NCBI GenBank assembly: GCA_932521035.1
Contig: OW051495.1
Location: 7,440,001 to 7,504,000 of the forward strand
Reading direction: 5' to 3'
Length of the DNA stretch: 64,000 nucleotides
Origin: Oscheius dolichura
Lineage: Eukaryota; Nematoda; Chromadorea; Rhabditida; Rhabditidae
Numbering within the stretch: position 1 is the first letter of the stretch; the number at the start of each line of letters is the position of its first letter. The notes under the pieces were generated by a model. That model was not told where the DNA came from. It saw only the letters and a list, made by a program, of their open reading frames with translations, and made no database searches. Positions 14,601 to 23,158 of the stretch are shown here, in pieces. Made by a program: the position numbers and the translations under genes.

Positions 14601-17258
14601 TTAGGCGAATTGCTGTGGAGATGATTCTTTCCGGTATAGTATCTTCTTTTTACTTTTGAGAGCCTCGTTTTAAGCTGAAAAAATTAAAAACATGAAGAAA
14701 GGGAATCAAGAAGTCAACGAGACGAATTATGAGTACCAAACAAACATGGCAGTTCTGAGGATCGGATGTCATTTTGTTAATTACATCATGGCTATCTACT
14801 ACAGCGATAAAAGCCGAACAAAAGACGAGAAGTTCTTTGATGACGGGAGGTTCGCTTCCTTTTTGAATCAAGACAACAAATCCGGTTTTAGCAAGACTTT
14901 CAATATGCTCATCTCTGCAGCAGGCGAGCTCTATCTCATTTGTAAAGCGTCTTCCTCGACGTAAGGAATGCTGTTGTTTTCTGTGTATCACTCAATATTT
15001 CCAGAGGACGAGGGCATAAATTGGCTGAATTAAAGCTGCACTACTTCAATTTCGTGCTGAACTTGGCGTCTGTATCTCAACAAGGCATCTGCGGCATATT
15101 GAAGAAGTATAACATCAGCAATATTGGGGAACTGAGCTCCGTACCGGATCCCATTCAGGTTACATACAAGGAAGAGGAATTTCTCAAACTCGACATGAAT
15201 ACAAATTATGTGAGTCCTCTTTATTTCTCGGTTGGGAATAAATTTACCGTATGCCCAGGGACAACCGATTTCTCAACGCTTCCATTAGAAAAAAAAAAGG
15301 GGGGGGGGGGGGGCTGAAATTTTGGCCACCATCCTACTGGGTTTATTTTATGAGGGCGGGAATTATAGCCTTGATAATACGGTATAGTCTGTCAAGAAAA
15401 AAGACGACATTCAAAGGTCTAACGGACGCTCGTGGTGGGAGCCTCTGGCGTGCAAATTGCCGTAAATTCCCCGTAGCGTTAGAGGAAAAAAATTTTGAGT
15501 TTATTTATTTCTCGTTTTTGATATGAAATTTTATGTTTTTTTGTCTTCCAAATACTAGCAGGGATATGTAAAGCAAAAAACACAAAATTTCATATCAAAA
15601 AACGTAAAATCGTACTTTATTTTCCTCCAACAACGCTACGGGGAACTACGGCAATTTGCACGCCAGAGGCTCCCACCACGAGCGTCCGTTAGACCTTTGA
15701 ATGTCGTCTTTTTCCTTGACAGACTATAAATGGGAGATGAAATTTTAGAAATCTCATCACAAGCTGGTCGTCGTCGCTGCGGATCTTCTGTTCAGCACTG
15801 GTAAATTGACAGATTGTTTTGTAATTATCAAAGATACACTAACAAGTAGGAGATTGTTAAATTCAGCTACGTTATCATTTCAGTTCAAATGAAGCTACTT
15901 CAAAGGGATCTTGAAGGTTGGAAACAAGAACGAGAGAATTATAAGAATTGGATTCGGGATGAAAATTGCCGGAGCGAAAGGAAGAATATTGAGGCGAAGA
16001 AGGTTTATCCAAAACTGGAAGTAATTGTAATCAGTTATGCTTAGGTGACAACATTCGTGTCAATGTCCATGCCAGTGATAGCGTCTACTTCCTGTACTGT
16101 GAAATATGCAATTGAAGATGTGCCTTACTGGTCGCCACTTTATGAACACTGCTGGATGGGGAAGCCATCATATGAGGACATAAAGCGAGTCTACGGACAG
16201 GTACGCTAGGGAATTGTGGGGGGTTTAGGGGCAGTAACAGGGAGCTAAATTTACCGACCGGAATCAGAGCTGAAAGTTGTCGGGGCCCCATTCCGGTACC
16301 GGAACTGGAATCGGAATTCCGCCCAGCCCTGGTCAATAAGTCCTGTTTTTCTTTTGGATTTGCCGTATATTATACAAGGCGAATTTTCCAGAATGTTCAA
16401 GAAGCAATATTAGATGCATACGCCTTGTTTATCCTCAATAATGTCAACCAGAAGGCCGATGATTTTGAGAAAGTCTTAAGGTACGATTCCTCTCACTTTC
16501 CTGTAAAAGATCGACTTCAGATTCTTTGGAAGGCTAGCAGAATCCGATGACAAACCATTCACACTACGGAAAGGCAACCCCAATGTTACCAAGATGTGCG
16601 AGTTTCTTCACTTTGAAGCGGCCCTTGTTAAATGCGGCTATTCGTGGCAGGAATCGGTATATTACGTCTCCAAAAGTTTTAGAAAAAAGACTTTAGGAGG
16701 GGAAATACGTCACGGATGACAAAAAGTACAAATCGCATTATGCTGTGTTGTTTTATGACGAGTTGCGCTCTTTGAAGGAGATGAATGTCTGTCTCCTTTT
16801 GGATAGCCGATTCAATAAAGTGACGGCTGCCTGTGATTTGGAAAAGGAGCGTCTCCCCTTGAGTTTCTTTGCCTCTAACCACGTAAGTTTGTGAACTTGC
16901 CCGATTTAGTCTCCTTTTCAGGAAGACTATGATTTCCATTCCACATTACCCATAAAAGAATTATTGAAACGAAGACCACACAGGAAGAGAGTTCCATTCC
17001 AATTGCGCTACACATTGATACGAGTCACTCACAGGGACAACGGCGATTGTTATCAGGTAGGATTGGGAAATCGAGGAGAAATTGGTTATCTTGCTGTTTC
17101 AGGCGGTGTTTACACCAGAGGCTAGGGTTTCCGATGTCCTTCAGCAGCTGAGGTCTTGTGGACTCGGAGATCTGTATAAAGAGAATGTGGGGGATCTGGA
17201 CGGCGGGAAACAACTACGGGAAATTGGGGGCTTTGTGATCCAACTCAAGGCGCATTAG
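8669..17258 (+). CDS. Giant membrane-anchored protein with a P-loop/GB1-like GTPase domain and long helical C-terminus
   Basis: Family not firmly identified. About 35 short exons read on in phase to give roughly 2,000 residues. Exon 1 (8669-8857) encodes a membrane hairpin (VVAGIGIALIFAPMIFAGAA ...). Exons to about 9500 add more hydrophobic segments (VGCVSSVCSLAASAITLPLA; LALFAGAGIGLICHALQLGF). Exons 9577-10621, all phase 0, are an acidic linker with a PPPPY motif (near 9775) and repeated DD/EE clusters. Exons to 11240 are charged and Lys-rich. At 11341 a P-loop appears (VIGLMGAPGSGKTT), followed by MGIHAYV, NLIIVECCEG and ELFMYLF..IVY, a layout like GB1/GBP or atlastin GTPases but with E instead of D in the DxxG motif. 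The rest is charged and helical, ending GGFVIQLKAH, TAG. The N-terminal part is related to 17752-20264 and the C-terminal part to 723-2428. It could instead be two genes split near 10.7 kb; I favour one because the exons keep phase. Confidence 0.6.
11335..11860 (+). other. P-loop domain of the giant gene (GB1/GBP-like fold suspected)
   Basis: The motif GAPGSGKTT follows a hydrophobic strand (RVIGLMG), as in Walker A/G1. About 25 residues later come TRIPMGIHAYVL, LIIVECCEGID and a hydrophobic helix-strand unit (LLLELFMYLF, KIVYVIP). In GB1 GTPases the matching order is T..GIW, LLDTEG, then FALAVLLSS..VYN. The DxxG aspartate is replaced by glutamate, so GTP hydrolysis is uncertain. Exons are 11335-11464, 11502-11582, about 11650-11740 and 11783-11859. 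This is inference from motif order, not from a search. Confidence 0.4.
15383..15728. mobile_element. 346-bp palindromic MITE in an intron of the giant gene
   Basis: The ends are TATAGTCT and AGACTATA. The arms carry the same blocks in inverted order: GACGACATTCAAAGGTCTAA, CTCGTGGTGGGAGCCTCTGG and CAAATTGCCG on the left are mirrored on the right. The centre is an AT-rich stretch with TTTCATATCAAAAAACG. A TA pair at each end fits a TA target duplication, as for Tc1/mariner-type MITEs. An A10G16 homopolymer run lies just upstream at 15289-15314. Confidence 0.75.
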
Positions 17259-17751
17259 CTGCTCTCCTATGTATTATAGTTTGTATAAATTCTATTGTTC
17301 CTCTTTTTTAAATAGATTTCTTCCCTTGAAATTCATCTGAAATGGAGAATGATGCAAAACTTCCGTGAAAAGTCACATGAGCAGCAGTAATCAGAGATAA
17401 GGCCACGTAGCAAAGAAAGCCTTACCTGTGTCTCCCCAATTTCAATACCCATAGTCTGGTTTACCCTGGACAGATCTTCTTTGCCTAATACACGCTAACA
17501 TCTTCGCAGCTCAGCAGATTTCCTCTTCCAATGTACAATAGTCCCCTCTTGTTTCCAAGCATTGTTTTTGAAGATCATGCGATTCTGTCATTTTCTGTTT
17601 TTCTACCGCTTTATAGTAGTTCCATTTTTGGCGCTCATTTATATAGGAACATTTATGTTATTTATCCAATGTGTTTGCAGTTGAAAAGGTGAAGAAGGAC
17701 TCTACGAAGAGTGCAGCTTATCTGAAGTAAAAATTAAGAAGAAGAGCGAAA
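17259..17751. other. Intergenic spacer
   Basis: This 490-bp AT-rich gap lies between the end of the giant gene and the start of its membrane-module paralogue on the same strand. No gene or clear promoter element was seen. Confidence 0.4.
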
Positions 17752-20264
17752 ATGGTGGCCCCCGCTCTGGGCTTTATTGGTTTAGTTCTCTTCTTTGCAC
17801 CAGCCATAAATGCTTCATTTGTTTGGCTTCCTTTATTATTTTCCATCTTTGGAGGTGTTCTTCTATCTAACGCTGCTTCCAATATCTATAATAGACGTCT
17901 CAAATCAGTAAGCAGTTAAATAGCAATATTTCAAATAATCAACTACATGTCGATTGGACAGCCGTCTTTTTCTCCGCCATTGGTTTAGTCTACCTCTTTT
18001 CTCCAGTCATAAATGATGCAATTGGTTGGCTTGCTTCATTGTCATACATCCTTGGAGGAAGCGTTCTTGTTGGTGCTTTATGTGTCGGCCATCAGGAACT
18101 GTACAATCCGGTAGGCAGTTCAATAAATCCGGTAGGCGGTTCAACAGTACTTCAAAAGATCAATTACAGGATGTCACGTTAGGCCCAGTATTTTCCAAAG
18201 GAATAATATTTGGCGGAATCTCAACAGCCTGCACTTTAGTCGTTAATTATTTGACGCTACCAATAACCATCCACCTCCACGTAGCATCGGCTCTCTCTCT
18301 CTAGCTCTGAAATACATCGTTTAGGTTTCTGGTTATGTCGTTGCAGCTGTACTTGGTGGTTTGGGTGGATTGGTCAGTAATGGTCTATCAAATATGGTAA
18401 GTCTCAACTATTATACTTTTCGAAAGGGAGGAGCATACTCCTACCCGAATAATGGGGAGATCTCTATCCTCAAGACCTGTCAGGACACGAAATGTAGTGA
18501 AGCGCCGGCAAGCCGAGGACACCGAAGGCGCCGTTACGGCGCTATATATAGGGACCGCAAACGCGGGTAACAGTTTTTGTATTGGAAATTTGGTCATCCG
18601 AGGTTCGCAAGGTAAAAGGCTTCGGTACGTCCAAGGAAATGGGTATTTTGCTCTGAAAATCATATCTAGTAGGTAGTTTTGGGCGTAGAATCGAATAGAA
18701 TTATTTTATTTTAGCAATAAAGCGTTTTTATCGTATAAAACAGGGTGATCAATATACTTTTGACTATTTGTCTAGTACAGAAAGCCGATTCACTTAATTT
18801 TTTTTGTGTTTTTTGCTGCTTATGATGTATAGAATAAACTCAGAAAAATAGAAAAAAATCCATCCGTCCTGAAAATTTATACAGCACATTTACGGTGCTA
18901 ATTGTCAAGAGCTATTATGACCTAATTTTTTACGTTTCACAAGTAAATACCTAGATGATAAAAAATTTCAGCTCGTTTTGTATAGGTGCAAACAAAAGAA
19001 TATCGGAAAACGTGTATTAGTCACATAGAAATGATTTTACAAACTATCACACTTTTCGTGTTGTTCTAATTTCATTTGCTTTATATGCATTTTCCTCAAA
19101 ATTGTGATGTTCAATTTTTTATAATTTTTACGGCATTCGATTCATCACATTTTGTGGATCATTTTGATGTATAAATCTAAAAAAGCAAAAATTTTTGACA
19201 GCGGCGGGGATCGAACCCTGGTCGATCGACTGTTGCGCCCGCGACCACAGTTTCAATACAAAAGGCGACCCCTGAAAAGATTCAGTAAAACACGAATTTC
19301 TCGTCACTGTATGGCCCAATTTCTTTACTCTAAGAACCAAAATGTAAGTTGCGAAAAGATTTATTGAATGATTCCGAATTCTACGGGCTGCCATGAAATC
19401 TAATTTTCACTTTGCGGTCCCTAGCTATATAAAATATTTAGAAATCCTCCTATATATTCCCTTATATTATCTTTACTACTTTCAGATAGATGGCAAGAAA
19501 ATATTTCACAGTTGGAAGGGATCTGTTTTGAATTGGGTTGCCATTGGCTTAATCTGTCAAGCTCTTCAACATGGATTCAATGAAGAGGAGAATACGGTTT
19601 ACAGCATTATTACAATTCTATGTAACCTTAAAGATAGGAAGTTCAATTCTTCACATGATTCTAGAAACTGATAGGACAACTAGAAATATTATTGTAGGGT
19701 ATGATCTGCTGATATAGCGTTTGATCATTTCCCCTCTTCCAGAATTTTTAATAATGTCGGCAATGCTCTGAATAAGGTTCGAATAAGTCAAAATACGGCT
19801 GTTAGTTCTTTTAAACAGTCATAAACTTCTTATCTTTAGCGATATTTGCATGGTTTATTAACAATTCTAACAACCTTCCTACATTCTATTGGAGAATCTC
19901 CTTTGTCAACTATTTGGAGAAGGAAATCTGTATTTTCCGGTTGAGATAACTCTGTCTTTTTTTCCAGAAAGGGGTCCATTCCGTATTGACCACAGAGGAA
20001 TTACTCGTAGAACGGTCGGATGGTCTTTCTTGGCGTTTTCGATACACATCACTGCAAACCATCTTCAAGGGCAATGTGGACTCTTATCAGGTAATATTGA
20101 GTAATTCGGGGAAACAACTTATCTTGCTGGTTTGGGCGGTACATGAAGCTCTTCCCGCCACTGGTCAACCGATGAACTTGCCGCTGTCTGGAGAAATCAA
20201 GTCCGTTTACCGGGAAATGATGGAGGGCTCTGATAGTGGGAGACGTCAATTGAAGTATGACTGA
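17752..20264 (+). CDS. Multi-pass membrane protein, stand-alone paralogue of the giant gene's N-terminal module
   Basis: Exon 1 (17752-17909) encodes a membrane hairpin (GLVLFFAPAINASFVWLPLL, then IFGGVLLSN). The next exon (about 17960-18110) repeats the same design (AIGLVYLFSPVINDAIGWLA, then YILGGSVLVG, then HQELYNP), so an exon has been duplicated within this gene. Later exons match the giant gene one to one: DVTLGPVFSKG with NVSWGLFGKEF; GYVVAAVLGGLGGLVSNGLS with SYAVAATLGGLCGLATNGVS; and NWVAIGLICQALQHGFNEEE with its counterpart near 9240. The C-terminal exons (19860-20264) are unrelated to the giant gene and end MEGSDSGRRQLKYD. There is no P-loop. Function unknown; location is inferred to be membrane. 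The intron 18397-19485 is unusually long and repeat-bearing. Start chosen at the first Met of the hydrophobic exon. Confidence 0.65.
19190..19260 (-). repeat. tRNA-like fragment with a B-box, within an intron
   Basis: Read on the minus strand it contains GGGTTCGATCCCCGCCGC, a good match to a tRNA T-arm/B-box. Partial pairing to an upstream ACTGTGG is possible, but there is no room for a D-arm. It is best read as a tRNA-derived repeat remnant, not a tRNA gene. Confidence 0.35.
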
Positions 20265-20731
20265 AGAGGGACCAAGACCGCGACATATTTGCCGCCTTTT
20301 GTATACAGTATACTTCTGTACAATACATTTTTATAAATTGTAATGTCTGTGAAAAAAAAAACCTTATTTTGTATTTGACCTCATTGGTATGAAGCGCTCA
20401 GCTCAACGCGTTCTACGTGTTTACCCTATGCGTAGGCTAACCAGGAAACCGTCTGAGTTTACCGTGACCCCGTGTCACGAAAGTTAAACCAAACTAGAGA
20501 GTCCCGCTAATTCCTGTTGTTATCCGGTAAGGGCCCCTGCTCTTTTTGTCAATACAGTAGGCGAAAAGCGTGTCTCTGTGGGCGCCGCTGGCGATTTGTT
20601 TTGCCTCTTGAAGGGAGGAGTACGCATATAAAAGACACAGGAGGTACCCAGAGGTCCAGACAAGGTCGTCGTCTTTCCTAATTTAGTGTAGTTCTCAATT
20701 TTTGAAATTCAGGTCCCAATCGATTCGTAAA
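20265..20731. other. Intergenic region and promoter of the cysteine-rich peptide gene
   Basis: Contains the 3' flank of the membrane-protein gene and, near its right end, a TATA box (20627-20634) followed by a 5' leader of the peptide gene. There is no other gene. Confidence 0.5.
20627..20634 (+). promoter_or_regulatory. TATA box of the cysteine-rich peptide gene
   Basis: TATAAAAG lies about 100 bp upstream of the ATG at 20732, in an otherwise GC-rich stretch. A TATA box suits a strongly or conditionally expressed small secreted-peptide gene. Confidence 0.6.
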
Positions 20732-21516
20732 ATGTCGAAAATTGTCCTGATTGTCTGCTTCTTGGCAGTTTTGGCCCTCGCCGTCTCAGTTAACGCCGTG
20801 CAGATGGATTCGGGCAAAATGGAGGAAAGTCAGACGGTTAGTAGTGATTTCAAAAAGGGTAAAATATGTTCTCCGTGGCCGAGAAACAGTCAGGATCTGT
20901 CCTGACGGATGGTCAGGAAAGGTCCAACGCGCCCCACCCTCCTAAGAGGTCGAGTGAGTCAGTGTTGTTCTCTGCGCTCCCTTGGACGGTTGTCTAGGAA
21001 GCTGCTTATTGGGTCATGGAATAATTAGTTGAGAGTATTGATTTTATTGTATTATAGATTTTTTTATATCTAAAATTCATACACATCCGGTACATAAAGA
21101 TGCTCTCTTCTATTTATCTCCTTCCATATTTGAACCAACCACTGAACCACTAGGCACTAGAATAGCATTGGCTTCCTGTAGACTAGACCCGGTTCAAACA
21201 GGATCCTAGAGGGATTACTGCGGAGGTTCTTAGCCATTTCTCCCCTACCGTGATATTCCTAGAATTCTGATGCAATGTTTTAAATAAGTACCGTATCCAG
21301 AATGCTGGATATTGAAGTGAGAAATGTATTTTTAATATTTTAGAGTGTTGCCCAGCTCCCACGAGTGAAAAGAGGCTGGCTTTGCTGGAATTTCATGCGC
21401 TCCAAGTGTTGTAACAGAAAGAACTGGTGCAGTGGATTTGGTGAGTTACCTAGATGAAGAAAACTAGGAATAATGATATAGGCTGCTCTGATATTGCCTG
21501 TGGTGCTTGCTGCTAG
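20732..21516 (+). CDS. Small secreted cysteine-rich peptide precursor
   Basis: Three exons are inferred: 20732-20838, about 21345-21439 and 21482-21516. The first gives a clear signal peptide (IVLIVCFLAVLALAVSVNA) and a short acidic pro-region. The second has a dibasic processing site (PRVKR) followed by a peptide starting GWLCWNF. The last ends in GACC, TAG. The processed peptide would be about 33 residues with eight cysteines (one single, one CC pair, then four spaced cysteines, the last two adjacent), which suggests four disulfides and a knottin-like or defensin-like fold. The 5' intron is about 500 bp. I do not recognise the family. A defence peptide, a signalling peptide or another secreted ligand are all possible, and no activity can be assigned from sequence. 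The precursor is about 78 residues. Confidence 0.7.
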
Positions 21517-21674
21517 TGAAGAAACAAGAAATTTGGCGTCTCAAGGACAGCGGGTTAGGTGATCCACCTCGGGGGCCCATTAGCTCCTCTCTTTTGCCTA
21601 AGAACTTTATAGAAGTTCAAAAGAAACTGCGAAGAGTTTTGTATAATTGTATAAAATGCGAAAAAAAAGATTAA

Positions 21675-21688
21675 AATAAACATTTATT
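21675..21688. terminator. Overlapping convergent poly(A) signals
   Basis: AATAAA on the plus strand (21675-21680) and AATAAA on the minus strand (21683-21688) are 2 bp apart. They probably end the cysteine-rich peptide gene and the Gly/Pro-rich peptide gene respectively, so the two transcripts may overlap at their tails. Confidence 0.5.
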
Positions 21689-21720
21689 CGAGCTGGAATC
21701 ACTTATTATGTGTCTTCCGT

Positions 21721-22351
21721 TCACTTTCTTCCAGCAGGTGGGGTGGTAGTGAAGCGGAGGTGACGCGGTACTCCGGTTCCATGTGACCACTGCCCGAATG
21801 GAGGACGACCGGAGAAGTTTGGTTGGCCGGTGTGATGACCTGAAAAGAGCCGAATATAAAGAGTTGTCAAGAATTACAATTGGTTGCGGTACAGCTCCGG
21901 CGACGTCCCGGCTGACTCTGCTTAGAGGTATGTTCAGCTTGCCGAACAGGCCCGTGTCCCCGTTTGCCACGGGTGCTTTCCGAACAGATCGTTGCGGATC
22001 TGCAGCGCGTTTGACGAGAGTATCACGCAGACATTTAAATTCTGACTTTTTTAGCAAACCAAAGTGAGTCTACTGAAAGGATATACAGTTTGCCGGCTTC
22101 AATAGCTGTTTACAAGAATTTATCAGGCCGTAACAATAAAAAAATTGAGTCGGAGAGGGTCTTAGATCTTGGGAAACCCAAAGAGGGTCCCTACTGGGAT
22201 ACAGTATCCCGGATACTCCCGGATATCTCGGATACTGTAGCCAAAAATACAGATTTGAAAACTTACGGAATCCTTCCTTATCCTCCTCATCACCGAGGAC
22301 GGTTCCAAGGATCATAGCAACGAGGAAGAAGACGACGAAAAGAGAACGCAT
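21721..22351 (-). CDS. Small secreted Gly/Pro/His-rich peptide
   Basis: Two exons, 22267-22351 and 21721-21839, join in phase to 204 bases (67 codons plus stop). Exon 1 encodes a signal peptide (MRSLFVVFFLVAMILGTVLG) and an acidic stretch (DEEDKEG). Exon 2 gives HHTGQPNFSGRPPFGQW and a basic, proline-containing tail ending PPAGRK, TGA. The composition resembles glycine/proline-rich secreted peptides, including some invertebrate antimicrobial peptides, but I recognise no family and the role is open. A longer open stretch at 21860-22057 could be an alternative middle exon in another frame. A TATATAA box lies upstream on the same strand. The gene converges on the cysteine-rich peptide gene. Confidence 0.6.
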
Positions 22352-22396
22352 AGTCAACTGTTGACTGGTTGCTGTCATTTCCCTCCTCTTGGTTCC

Positions 22397-22404
22397 GTTA
22401 TATA
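22397..22404 (-). promoter_or_regulatory. TATA box of the Gly/Pro-rich peptide gene
   Basis: Read on the minus strand it is TATATAAC, about 46 bp upstream of the ATG at 22351, consistent with a core promoter and short 5' leader. Confidence 0.55.
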
Positions 22405-23158
22405 CTGTCCAGATCAACGTCAACAGTTCCCTTTTCCATAAATATTAACCGCCCTCTTTTGCCCATTTCCTGTTATGACTCAAAACAGAGTCCCGAGATC
22501 TACGCCGTGTCTGCTGATGGTTATGACATCCGGATTAGAGACCACTGCGGGAACAAAATGATGCAACGGAAGGGATATACGCGAAGGGATAGAGAGAGCA
22601 ACATTTCGATCGAGATTATTCCGCTAAACTGTTTGTTTTTGTTACCCTATAACTGGCAGGATGGCATCATCGTCTCCCCTCCAAAAGGGAAGTGAGAACA
22701 ATGCTGAAATTCTAGGAGGTCGGACATGATAACAGAGAGGTTTTTCCTCTTTGGACTAGACCCGGAGCAAAGTCGTACCATAAACAGTACCCTCTCTGAA
22801 TGTGTACCAGGGGAAACTCTCTCTAAAGTCGTACCAGGCCAATCCTCTCTCTCTCTCCCTCTCCTTTTATCCAATATACGGCTAAAATCATTGTCCTGTT
22901 GAGTACATGTGAACTCAGGTCAATGGAATCACCAAATCCGGCTCCCGCTGAAAAAGGAAACCGTGAACTTTGGTGTAATTTTTAATTTCACCTGGTTTTA
23001 GATCGCCGAGTGATAAACATGACCAATACGCGGAAAATAAGAGACGGAAATCTAATTTCTCTCGACCAAATAAGGCGAACTATTTGTCGGAATGTTCCCC
23101 ACCTGTTCGGAAAGACTAATAAGCTCAGCCTGACCTCTCTACTCCCTCAGTTCCCCCC
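22405..23158. other. Divergent intergenic region
   Basis: This lies between the Gly/Pro-rich peptide gene (minus) and the ion-channel gene (plus). It holds only unsupported short frames, with a CT-rich run near 22845-22865. Confidence 0.4.

Noticed and set aside
18740-18775. Another CAGGGTG...-type transposon end in an intron
   Set aside because: The matching inverted end was not found within the intron.
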